Assembly: GCA_946056785.1 (NCBI GenBank) | Contig: CAMGKS010000043.1 | Location: forward strand, 1-9,387 | DNA: 9,387 nucleotides | Direction: 5' to 3' | Origin: an uncultured Clostridia bacterium | Lineage (GTDB): Bacteria > Bacillota > Clostridia > Christensenellales > CAG-917 | Shown here: positions 1 through 5,422 of the stretch, one piece after another | How the letters are laid out: each line of letters opens with the position of its first letter | Position numbering within the stretch: the stretch's first letter is position 1 | Notes under the pieces: generated by a model | What the model saw: only the letters and a program-made list of their open reading frames with translations | Told to the model about the DNA's origin: nothing | Databases searched by the model: none | Translations under genes and position numbers: made by a program

Positions 1-935
1 AGCAGGGTAAACATCCGCTTTTGGTAGCTTGTGATATTTACAGACCTGCCGCTATAAAACAACTTCAGGTAGTAGGACAAAAAGCGGGAGTCGAAGTTTT
101 TGAAAAAGGGCAGATAAAGCCGAATAAAATCGCTTCGGAAGCTATCAAGTATGCAAATAAAAACGGATTAGATACCGTTATCGTCGATACGGCAGGTCGT
201 TTGCATATCGACGAAGAGCTTATGGACGAGCTTATCGGACTTAAAAAAGAATTAAAGCCGCACGAGATTCTCCTTGTCGTAGATTCGATGACGGGTCAGG
301 ACGCTGTGACGGTTGCCGACAGTTTTAATCAACAGCTTGATATTTCCGGCGTAATTTTAACTAAACTTGACGGCGATACACGTGGCGGTGCGGCACTTTC
401 TATAAAAGCCGTAACTTCTAAGCCTATTAAATTCTGCGGAACGGGCGAAAAACTTGACGATATAGAGCCGTTCCACCCTGACAGAATGGCGTCGAGAATT
501 TTAGGTATGGGCGACGTGCTCACGCTTATCGAAAAAGCTGAAAACGCATTCAGCATTGATGAAGCTAAAAATCTGACGAAAAAGATAAAAGAAAAAAGTT
601 TTACGCTTGAAGATTATTTGCAACAGATTGAGAGTATGAAAAAGATGGGTAATATTTCAAATCTTTTGCAAATGATTCCGGGAATGTCCAACAAGCTTAA
701 AGGCGTAGATACCAACGTCGATGAAAAGAAACTTGTACAGACAAAAGCGATAATACAGTCCATGACGGTCAAAGAACGCAGAAATCCCGATATTATAAAG
801 GCCAGCCAGAGAAAACGAATTGCAAAAGGCAGCGGAACTTCTATTCAGGACGTAAACCAGTTGCTTAAACAATTCGAGCTTTCCAAAACTATGATGCAGA
901 GAATGCAAAAATCAAAAGGAAAGTTTCCGTTTTAA
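1..935 (+). CDS. ffh: Signal recognition particle GTPase Ffh (5' truncated by window edge)
   Basis: Ffh is the protein subunit of the bacterial signal recognition particle. It binds 4.5S/scRNA and signal sequences on translating ribosomes and delivers them to FtsY at the membrane. The reading frame is open from base 3, giving about 310 residues of a protein usually near 450, so the N domain and the P-loop lie off the left edge. The visible part begins just after the P-loop with LLVACDIYRPAAIKQLQ. It then shows G3 (VDTAGRLHIDEEL), G4 (TKLDGDTRGGAAL) and the GTPase closing segment (GTGEKLDDIEPFHPDRM). The methionine-rich M domain follows (MGNISNLLQMIPGM), with the RNA-binding helix region ASQRKRIAKGSG and VNQLLKQFELSKTMMQRM. 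The C terminus looks complete. A TTG at 21 is only an internal codon. The next gene is 299 nt away, so rpsP probably has its own promoter. Identity is certain from family motifs. Confidence 0.97.
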   Translation, partial: QGKHPLLVACDIYRPAAIKQLQVVGQKAGVEVFEKGQIKPNKIASEAIKYANKNGLDTVIVDTAGRLHIDEELMDELIGLKKELKPHEILLVVDSMTGQDAVTVADSFNQQLDISGVILTKLDGDTRGGAALSIKAVTSKPIKFCGTGEKLDDIEPFHPDRMASRILGMGDVLTLIEKAENAFSIDEAKNLTKKIKEKSFTLEDYLQQIESMKKMGNISNLLQMIPGMSNKLKGVDTNVDEKKLVQTKAIIQSMTVKERRNPDIIKASQRKRIAKGSGTSIQDVNQLLKQFELSKTMMQRMQKSKGKFPF

Positions 936-983
936 CTAGTAGACAAAAATTTTAATTAAAATAAAGCAAAACCAGGCAATTTG

Positions 984-1015
984 ATTGCAAAATCGTTAAA
1001 GAGCGAAATTGCAAT
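984..1015. repeat. 7-bp inverted repeat downstream of ffh
   Basis: ATTGCAA at 984-990 is perfectly complementary to TTGCAAT at 1009-1015. Inside, TCG (993-995) can pair with CGA (1003-1005) across a 2x2 internal mismatch, leaving an 8-nt loop. No T-run follows on the plus strand, so it does not qualify as a classical intrinsic terminator. It may be a weak 3' UTR hairpin of the ffh transcript. Confidence 0.4.
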
Positions 1016-1129
1016 TAAAAATGAGCATAAAGATTGTCAATATTTTGAATTGATTTAATATTTTGATTTAAAAAGCGATTCAATAATGTTGACGCATAAA
1101 TTCATAATGATAGACATTGTATGATAGCC

Positions 1130-1161
1130 ATCGTATGAATTAATAATCGTATGAATTAATA
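1130..1161. repeat. Exact 16-bp tandem duplication upstream of rpsP
   Basis: ATCGTATGAATTAATA occurs twice head to tail at 1130-1145 and 1146-1161 with no mismatch. A decayed partial copy (ATTGTATGA) begins at 1116. The rest of the 936-1234 gap is AT-rich, with further short direct repeats: AATATTTTGA at 1039-1048 and 1057-1066, and TTTGATATA at 1171-1179 and 1181-1189. No gene is visible in this gap. Confidence 0.85.
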
Positions 1162-1165
1162 TAAT
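1160..1165 (+). promoter_or_regulatory. Candidate -10 element for the rpsP operon
   Basis: A perfect TATAAT lies at 1160-1165, 69 nt before the rpsP start, at the end of the 16-bp tandem repeat. No convincing -35 hexamer lies 16-18 bp upstream, and TTGACG at 1089-1094 is too far away. The gap after ffh argues that a promoter exists somewhere here, but this exact site is a weak assignment. Confidence 0.35.
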
Positions 1166-1234
1166 TTAGCTTTGATATATTTTGATATAAATTAAAAAAT
1201 CATAAAACAAATTATTTTGTTTGGAGGTAAACAA

Positions 1235-1474
1235 ATGGTAAAACTCAGACTCACAAGAATGGGCAAAACGCACGCTCCTTTCTATCGCATCGTTGCTATC
1301 GATTCAAGAAAAGCAAGAGACGGACAATATATCGATCAAATCGGTATTTATGATCCAACGGTAGAACCGGCTCTCGTTAAAATCGATGCTGAAAAAGCAA
1401 AAGATTGGATTAAAAAAGGTGCACAACCTACAGATACTGTTCGTTCTTTGCTTAAAAACAACGGCGTTCTGTAA
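1235..1474 (+). CDS. rpsP: 30S ribosomal protein bS16
   Basis: bS16 is a small, essential structural protein of the 30S body that binds 16S rRNA early in assembly. The 79-residue product opens with the family signature MVKLRLTRMGKTHAPFYRIV, followed by AIDSRKARDGQYIDQIGIYDP and the C-terminal helical part (KAKDWIKKGAQPTDTVRSLLK). Length is normal. I chose the ATG at 1235 because GGAGG at 1223-1227 sits 7 nt upstream and the family starts at this residue; an in-frame TTG at 1217 would lie upstream of that ribosome binding site. It is the first gene of the ribosome-maturation operon, 12 nt before khpA, as in Bacillus and most Firmicutes. Confidence 0.98.
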   Translation: MVKLRLTRMGKTHAPFYRIVAIDSRKARDGQYIDQIGIYDPTVEPALVKIDAEKAKDWIKKGAQPTDTVRSLLKNNGVL

Positions 1475-1486
1475 TCAGGGGCTATT

Positions 1487-1723
1487 ATGTACGAATTGGT
1501 CGAATTCTTGGTCAAAGAACTTGTAGGGGAAGACGGTGATTTTATCGTTGAAACCAGAGAAGGTACAAGTTCAACCGACATAGTTATCGAAATATCGAAA
1601 AACGATATTGGCAAAATCATAGGCAAGCAGGGCAGAATTGCAAAAGCTATAAGAACTATTGTTAAATCTGCAAGTGCTAAGTCCGGAACGAGATATAACG
1701 TTGTTATAGCTGAAAAGGAATAA
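1487..1723 (+). CDS. khpA: KH-domain RNA-binding protein KhpA (YlqC family)
   Basis: This is a 78-residue, single-domain type II KH protein. In other Firmicutes KhpA pairs with KhpB (Jag/EloR) and binds RNA, with effects on cell elongation and division. The visible signature is IGKIIGKQGRIAKAIR at residues 41-56, with the RNA-gripping GxxG loop as G46-K47-Q48-G49. The N-terminal helix (YELVEFLVKELV) and the edge strand (DIVIEIS) also fit. AGGGG at 1477-1481 is 5 nt before the ATG. The stop TAA shares its last base with the rimM ATG, so the two are probably translationally coupled. The position between rpsP and rimM is the usual one for this family. Cellular role is inferred from the family; the sequence shows only RNA binding. 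Confidence 0.94.
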   Translation: MYELVEFLVKELVGEDGDFIVETREGTSSTDIVIEISKNDIGKIIGKQGRIAKAIRTIVKSASAKSGTRYNVVIAEKE

Positions 1724-2232
1724 TGACAGACTATATCGAAGTCGGAAAAGTTTTAAAGCCGAAAGGCTTAAAAGGTGCAATGAAGGTCGAGGGTATCACT
1801 GATGATAACTCTCGCTTTTTGCGGTTAAAAGAAATTTTTATTTCGAAAAACAGCTACTGCGTCGAAAAGGTTCAACTTGACGGAAATTTCGTTTTGTTGA
1901 AACTTTTCGGCGTCGATACGCCTGAGGACGCCGAAAAATTGAGAAATAAATCTTTATTCATTAAGCGTGCGGACGTCGTCGACATGGACGCAGATCACAA
2001 TTTGATTGTTGACATAATAGGAATGGAAGTTGAAGTCGGAAACAAAATTATCGGAAAAATTTCCGACGTGTTGCAGTATGGAGCTGCCGACGTTTACGTC
2101 GTAAAATGCGAAAAAAACGAAATTAGTTTTCCCGCATTAAAAAAGCTTGTGCTTTCCGTCGACGTTGAAAATAAAAAAATGACGCTCGATGAAAAAGTTT
2201 TCGGGGAGGTTGCGTTTAAAAATGAAATTTGA
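1723..2232 (+). CDS. rimM: 16S rRNA processing / 30S maturation protein RimM
   Basis: RimM helps mature the 30S head, binding uS19 and assisting 16S rRNA processing. The product has 169 residues, the usual length. The N-terminal RimM domain carries VGKVLKPKGLKGAMKV (residues 7-22), matching the family's VGK...GLKGE.KV pattern, then LFGVDTPEDAEKLRNKSLFI. The C-terminal PRC-barrel covers roughly residues 92-160 (LIVDIIGMEVEV, GKISDVLQYGAADVYVV, ISFPALKKLVLSVD). AAGGA at 1715-1719 lies inside the end of khpA, 3 nt before the ATG. Its 3' end overlaps trmD by 11 nt. Pairing with trmD is an ancient, widespread arrangement. The sequence is somewhat divergent (FP where many have IP), but the order of the domains and the neighbours leave little doubt. 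Confidence 0.95.
   Translation: MTDYIEVGKVLKPKGLKGAMKVEGITDDNSRFLRLKEIFISKNSYCVEKVQLDGNFVLLKLFGVDTPEDAEKLRNKSLFIKRADVVDMDADHNLIVDIIGMEVEVGNKIIGKISDVLQYGAADVYVVKCEKNEISFPALKKLVLSVDVENKKMTLDEKVFGEVAFKNEI
2203..2209 (+). promoter_or_regulatory. Ribosome binding site of trmD inside rimM
   Basis: GGGGAGG within the rimM coding sequence lies 12 nt before the ATG at 2222. It decides the trmD start: an upstream in-frame TTG at 2189 precedes the ribosome binding site, and an in-frame TTG at 2210 abuts it. The 12-nt spacing is longer than optimal. Confidence 0.7.
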
Positions 2233-2893
2233 AGTATTGACTCTTTTCCCCGAAATGTTCGACGCCTTAAAAATAGGTATTTTAGGCAAGGCACAGGAAA
2301 GCGGAAAAATTGTAATAAATGCAACGAATATCCGTGATTATACTAAAGACAAGCACGGAAAAGTCGATGATACTCCGTTTGGCGGAGGGGCGGGAATGGT
2401 TATGACGCCTGACCCTATCGTTTCGGCAATAAGAGCCGTAGATCCCGAGCATAAATATAAACGCATATATTTGTCGCCCAAAGGCAGAACGCTTACGCAG
2501 AGCGTCGTTAAAGATTTCTCGAAAGAAGAAGGGCTGTTGCTTTTGTGCGGAAGCTATGAAGGAATCGACCAAAGGGCAATCGATCTTGAAATCGATGAAG
2601 AACTTTCTATAGGAGACTACGTTCTGACTAGCGGCGAATTGCCTGCTATGGTCGTAATAAACTGCGTGTCAAGATATATCGACGGCGTTTTACATTCTGC
2701 CGATTCCGTTGTCGAAGAGAGTTTTTCGGACAATTTATTAGAATATCCGCAATATACAAAGCCACGTGTATACGAAGGGCTTGCCGTGCCTGACGTTCTT
2801 GTCAGCGGTAATCACGGCGAAATCGATAAATGGAGAAAAGAGCAAAGTTTGCAAATAACAAAGGAACGCAGACCCGATTTGCTTGTTAAGTAA
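2222..2893 (+). CDS. trmD: tRNA (guanine37-N1)-methyltransferase TrmD
   Basis: TrmD methylates G37 next to the anticodon using S-adenosylmethionine, preventing +1 frameshifting. It is a trefoil-knot SPOUT enzyme acting as a dimer. The 223-residue product starts MKFEVLTLFPEMF, has FGGGAGMVM (53-61), and forms the knot with YLSPKGR (83-89), LCGSYEGID (108-116) and IGDYVLTSGELPAM (130-143). Arg151 in SRYIDGVL fits the conserved catalytic-region arginine. The C-terminal domain carries LEYPQYTKPRVYEG, SGNHGEIDKWRKEQ and ends at ERRPDLL. It is slightly short because little follows that motif. At the position aligned with the catalytic Asp169 of E. coli (EDSF) this protein reads EESF, so Glu166 seems to stand there. 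It overlaps rimM by 11 nt and is followed after 1 nt by rbgA, not by rplS as in Bacillus. Confidence 0.97.
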   Translation: MKFEVLTLFPEMFDALKIGILGKAQESGKIVINATNIRDYTKDKHGKVDDTPFGGGAGMVMTPDPIVSAIRAVDPEHKYKRIYLSPKGRTLTQSVVKDFSKEEGLLLLCGSYEGIDQRAIDLEIDEELSIGDYVLTSGELPAMVVINCVSRYIDGVLHSADSVVEESFSDNLLEYPQYTKPRVYEGLAVPDVLVSGNHGEIDKWRKEQSLQITKERRPDLLVK

Positions 2894-2894
2894 T

Positions 2895-3728
2895 ATGTAT
2901 ATTCAATGGTTTCCCGGACATATGACAAAAGCCGTCAGAATGATGGAAGAAAACGTCAGTCTTTGCGACGTTTTGATTTACGTTATCGATTCGAGAGCCG
3001 TTAAATCTTCAATAAACCCGGTACTCAACAGATTCACGCTCGACAAACGAGTAGTTTACGTGTTCAACAAGTGTGATCTTGTGGAAAACGACGACCTCAA
3101 CCGATGGATTAAAGAATTTGAAAAGGAAGGCAAGAACACGGTTAAAACGTGCGGAACAAGTTCCGATTGCCGTGATATTGCCGTTGCAATTAAAGCCGTA
3201 TATAAAGACGTTCTTGATAAATATGCGTCTAAGGGCGTGAAAAAACACATAAGAGCTATGATATGCGGAATTCCCAACAGTGGCAAGTCGACAATTATAA
3301 ACAGCATGCGTAAAAAAGCGTCTGCGATAACGGGCGATAAAGCGGGCGTAACAAGAGGAAAACAATGGCTTAGTCTTGACAGTCAGATTGATTTGCTTGA
3401 TACTCCCGGAACGCTTTGGGGTAAATTTGACGATCAGACGGTAGCAAAACACCTCGCTTTCATAGGAAGTATAAGTGACGACGTTCTTGACAGCGTTGAA
3501 TTGGCAATCGAATTTATAAAAGAAGGAATAGAGAATTTTTCTGAAAAATTGTCGGAAAGGTATTCTGTGAATACGGATAGCGAACCGATAGAGATTCTTG
3601 AAAGCATAGCTTTAAAACGTGGCTTAAAGGTAAAAGGCGGAGAACCCGATATAGAAAGAACGGCAAAAACCTTGATTGACGATTTCAGGAAAGGCAGACT
3701 CGGGAAAATCATGTTGGAGAAGGTATGA
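2895..3728 (+). CDS. rbgA: Ribosome biogenesis GTPase RbgA (YlqF)
   Basis: RbgA is a circularly permuted GTPase that acts late in 50S assembly, promoting incorporation of late proteins such as uL16. The 277-residue product starts MYIQWFPGHMTKA, as the family does. It shows the permuted order: G4 NKCD at 58-61, G5-like GTSS at 87-90, G1 GIPNSGKS at 125-132, G2 threonine at 153 in GVTRGKQW, and G3 DTPG at 169-172. The C-terminal helical domain ends with DDFRKGRLGKIMLE. I chose the ATG at 2895 because the family begins there; a TTG at 2883 would overlap trmD. No clear Shine-Dalgarno precedes it, and the ATG lies 1 nt after the trmD stop, so translation probably depends on coupling. Its last four bases overlap rnhB (ATGA). 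Confidence 0.96.
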   Translation: MYIQWFPGHMTKAVRMMEENVSLCDVLIYVIDSRAVKSSINPVLNRFTLDKRVVYVFNKCDLVENDDLNRWIKEFEKEGKNTVKTCGTSSDCRDIAVAIKAVYKDVLDKYASKGVKKHIRAMICGIPNSGKSTIINSMRKKASAITGDKAGVTRGKQWLSLDSQIDLLDTPGTLWGKFDDQTVAKHLAFIGSISDDVLDSVELAIEFIKEGIENFSEKLSERYSVNTDSEPIEILESIALKRGLKVKGGEPDIERTAKTLIDDFRKGRLGKIMLEKV

Positions 3729-4351
3729 TTTTAAGCGATTTTCAATTTGAATGCGAACTTGTGAAAAAAGGCTACAAATACATTTGCGGAATAGACGAAG
3801 TAGGCAGAGGACCGCTTGCCGGACCCGTTACGGTATGCGCGGCGATTATGGACCTTGAAAGACTTGTCGAAGGCGTTACTGACAGCAAAAAATTGTCTGA
3901 AAAAAAGAGAGAAAAGCTTTTCCCGGAAATTTTGGAAAAATGCATTGCGTATCGCATCGAAGAAGCTGACAATATCAAAATTGACAAAATAAACATTCTC
4001 AATGCTACAAAAGAATGCATGATTAAAGCAGTTGAAAATTTATCCGTAAAACCCGATTTTATTTTGGTTGACGCCGTAAAACTTGATTTCGGCATTCCGT
4101 CACAGGCAATTATTCACGGTGACGCACTTAGCTATAATATCGGTGCGGCTTCGATTATCGCAAAGGTTACGCGTGATAGATTTATGACAGAGCAAGACTT
4201 AATTTATCCCGAATACGGCTTTAAAAAGAATAAAGGATACGGAACTAAGCAACATATAGAAGCGATTATTAATTGCGGAGTAACGCCGCTTCACCGTTCG
4301 CTTTACGTAAAATCGGCAATATCGAGTTATGAACAAAAAAATAATAGGTGA
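3725..4351 (+). CDS. rnhB: Ribonuclease HII
   Basis: RNase HII nicks the 5' side of single ribonucleotides in duplex DNA and degrades RNA in RNA-DNA hybrids. The 208-residue protein has CGIDEVGRGPLAGPV (21-35), with catalytic Asp24-Glu25, then TDSKKLSEKKRE (52-63), Asp116 in FILVDA, and Asp133 in HGDALSYNIGAASIIAKVTRDR. These match the four acidic active-site residues of the family. The C-terminal GYGTKQH and TPLHRSLY motifs are also present. GGAG at 3716-3719 lies 5 nt before the ATG, inside rbgA, and the start overlaps the rbgA stop as ATGA. The next gene begins 23 nt before this one ends. The rbgA-rnhB pair is a standard Firmicutes arrangement. Confidence 0.97.
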   Translation: MILSDFQFECELVKKGYKYICGIDEVGRGPLAGPVTVCAAIMDLERLVEGVTDSKKLSEKKREKLFPEILEKCIAYRIEEADNIKIDKINILNATKECMIKAVENLSVKPDFILVDAVKLDFGIPSQAIIHGDALSYNIGAASIIAKVTRDRFMTEQDLIYPEYGFKKNKGYGTKQHIEAIINCGVTPLHRSLYVKSAISSYEQKNNR

Positions 4352-4673
4352 CGCCGGCGAAAATATTGCGGCAGAATTTTTAATGAAAAACGGTTATAAA
4401 ATTTTGAACCGTAATTTCAGAGTGAAAGGTGCCGAAATTGATATTATTGCTATCAAAAAAAATCTTGTCGTTTTTGTGGAAGTTAAAGCAAGACTGAATT
4501 TGAATTATGGTCGTCCTTCCGAAGCGGTTACAAAGGCAAAACAGCGTAAAATTGCAATGGCGGCAGAGTATTTTATCGTTAAAAACAGATTGAATAAAAA
4601 TGAATTCAGATTTGACGTGATTGAGATTTTAGGCGATGAAATCAATCATATCGAAAACGCTTTTTACGTTTAA
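4329..4673 (+). CDS. yraN: YraN-family (UPF0102) nuclease-like protein
   Basis: This 114-residue protein belongs to the UPF0102/YraN family, predicted to have a restriction-endonuclease-like fold but without a well-established role. The family pattern is clear: GDAGENIAAEFLMKNGYKIL (7-26), RNFRVKGAEIDIIA (28-41) and VFVEVKARLNLNYGRPSEAV (48-67). The PD-(D/E)XK-like set would be Glu11, Asp38 and Glu51-x-Lys53 (EVK). One residue is inserted relative to the common GEIDIIA, giving GAEIDIIA. The start overlaps the end of rnhB by 23 nt. No strong ribosome binding site is seen, so coupling to rnhB is likely. Following rnhB is typical of this family. It seems to be the last gene of the operon, since a 393-nt gap follows. 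Nuclease activity is a family-based inference. Confidence 0.9.
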   Translation: MNKKIIGDAGENIAAEFLMKNGYKILNRNFRVKGAEIDIIAIKKNLVVFVEVKARLNLNYGRPSEAVTKAKQRKIAMAAEYFIVKNRLNKNEFRFDVIEILGDEINHIENAFYV

Positions 4674-4753
4674 CAAGTGTAAGTCGTTTGTTTTGCGACG
4701 TAAATTTCATAAAGCGCTTTCGGTTTGTTCGAGGCAACTACAACAATTTATAA

Positions 4754-4837
4754 TTATAATACCAAGGTAATAATACCAAGGTTATAATACCAAGGTTATA
4801 ATACCAAGGTTATAATGCTAAGGTTATAATATCAAGG
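4754..4837. repeat. Six tandem copies of a 14-bp repeat carrying TATAAT
   Basis: The unit TTATAATACCAAGG is repeated head to tail at 4754, 4768, 4782, 4796, 4810 and 4824. Copies 1, 3 and 4 are perfect; copies 2 and 6 have one mismatch and copy 5 has two. Every copy except the second keeps TATAAT, the sigma-A -10 hexamer, in the same register, and copy 2 has AATAAT there. The array lies in the 393-nt gap between yraN and rplS. The remainder of that gap (4674-4753 and 4863-4960) shows no gene. Confidence 0.95.
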
Positions 4838-4840
4838 GTG

Positions 4841-4862
4841 GAAGTATTATAGAAGTATTATA
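4841..4862. repeat. Tandem 11-bp repeat, inverted relative to the 14-bp array
   Basis: GAAGTATTATA occurs twice in a row (4841-4851 and 4852-4862). Its core GTATTATA is the exact reverse complement of TATAATAC in copies 1-4 of the adjacent 14-bp array. The two arrays can therefore pair with each other as 8-bp stems in single strands or RNA. Confidence 0.85.
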
Positions 4863-4961
4863 AATAAATCAGATTTTTAGGGTAGTCAAGTCGTAATTTC
4901 AAATCAGCCTGTACGTAAATGGTATTGGCGCTAAAATTTTGGTTTTAAAATTGTTTGATAT

Positions 4962-4979
4962 GGGCAAATTCGGTTGCCC
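4962..4979. promoter_or_regulatory. Perfect dyad overlapping the rplS -35 element
   Basis: GGGCAA (4962-4967) and TTGCCC (4974-4979) form a perfect 6-bp inverted repeat around a 6-nt spacer. The right arm is exactly the proposed -35 hexamer. No T-run follows, so it does not look like a terminator. It could be an operator for a dimeric regulator, but chance cannot be excluded. Confidence 0.45.
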
Positions 4980-5002
4980 GACAATAAATATTATGTTATA
5001 AT
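4974..5002 (+). promoter_or_regulatory. Extended -10 sigma-A promoter for rplS
   Basis: TATAAT at 4997-5002 is preceded by TG at 4994-4995 (TGT-TATAAT), a full extended -10. TTGCCC at 4974-4979 matches four of six -35 bases at an exact 17-bp spacing. Transcription would begin near 5009, giving a leader of roughly 58 nt before rplS. This is the strongest promoter-like sequence before rplS and fits the isolated position of the gene. Confidence 0.8.
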
Positions 5003-5008
5003 TTTTAA

Positions 5009-5066
5009 GCATGGGCATTCCTCTGAAATTGGGAAACAATGCATGAATGTCACATAGGAGGTTTAA
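5009..5066 (+). promoter_or_regulatory. Structured 5' leader of rplS (possible bL19 autoregulatory leader)
   Basis: GGCATTC (5014-5020) pairs with GAATGTC (5045-5051) with one G-U wobble. An inner hairpin, ATTG/CAAT around GGAAA, spans 5028-5040. The left internal-loop bases CTCT (5021-5024) can pair with GGAG (5057-5060) of the ribosome binding site AGGAGG (5056-5061), which would form a pseudoknot that hides the site. Short L19 leader RNAs are known upstream of rplS in low-GC Gram-positives. Membership of that Rfam family is an inference here; the base pairing is read directly. Confidence 0.55.
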
Positions 5067-5414
5067 ATGAGCAACATCATCGACACTATCGAAAAAGAGA
5101 ACATGAAATCAGACGTTCCTGAATTCTCGATCGGCGATACCGTAGCGGTTTACGTTAAGATTATCGAAGGAAAAAGAGAAAGAATTCAGAAGTACGAAGG
5201 TACGGTTATCGCACGTAAAAACGGCGGTATTCGCGAAACGTTTACTGTCAGACGTCTTGTCCAAGGCTCTTACGGAGTTGAAAGAACGTTCCCTATTCAT
5301 TCGCCGAAAATCGACCATATCGAAGTAGTTCGTAAAGGCGATGTCAGACGTGCTAAACTTTACTATCTCAGAGAGAGAACGGGTAAAGCTGCAAAAGTTA
5401 AGGAAGTTAAGTAA
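5067..5414 (+). CDS. rplS: 50S ribosomal protein bL19
   Basis: bL19 sits at the subunit interface of the 50S and contributes to bridges with the 30S. The 115-residue product shows the family pattern: FSIGDTVAVYVKIIEGKRER (21-40), IQKYEGTVIARKNGGIRETF, the VRRLVQGSYGVERTFPIHSP segment, and the end AKLYYLRERTGKAAKVKE. Length is typical. AGGAGG at 5056-5061 lies 5 nt before the ATG. In Bacillus the gene follows trmD directly; here it stands four genes further on, behind its own promoter and leader. Eight nucleotides after its stop begins a large membrane protein, so the two are likely co-transcribed. Confidence 0.98.
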   Translation: MSNIIDTIEKENMKSDVPEFSIGDTVAVYVKIIEGKRERIQKYEGTVIARKNGGIRETFTVRRLVQGSYGVERTFPIHSPKIDHIEVVRKGDVRRAKLYYLRERTGKAAKVKEVK

Positions 5415-5422
5415 TAGGTTTT

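Noticed and set aside
1089..1117. TTGACG as a -35 box for rpsP
   Set aside because: The best hexamers 16-18 bp downstream (TAGACA, AGACAT) match the -10 consensus poorly.
3009..3452. A 147-codon minus-strand open frame
   Set aside because: It lies antisense to rbgA, whose GTPase motifs cover the same bases.
4682..4704. A terminator after yraN formed by GTCG/CGAC
   Set aside because: The stem is only 4 bp before a mismatch and no proper T-run follows.
4754..4837. A CRISPR array or replication iterons
   Set aside because: Units are 14 bp and directly adjacent with no spacers, and no DnaA boxes or replication genes are near.
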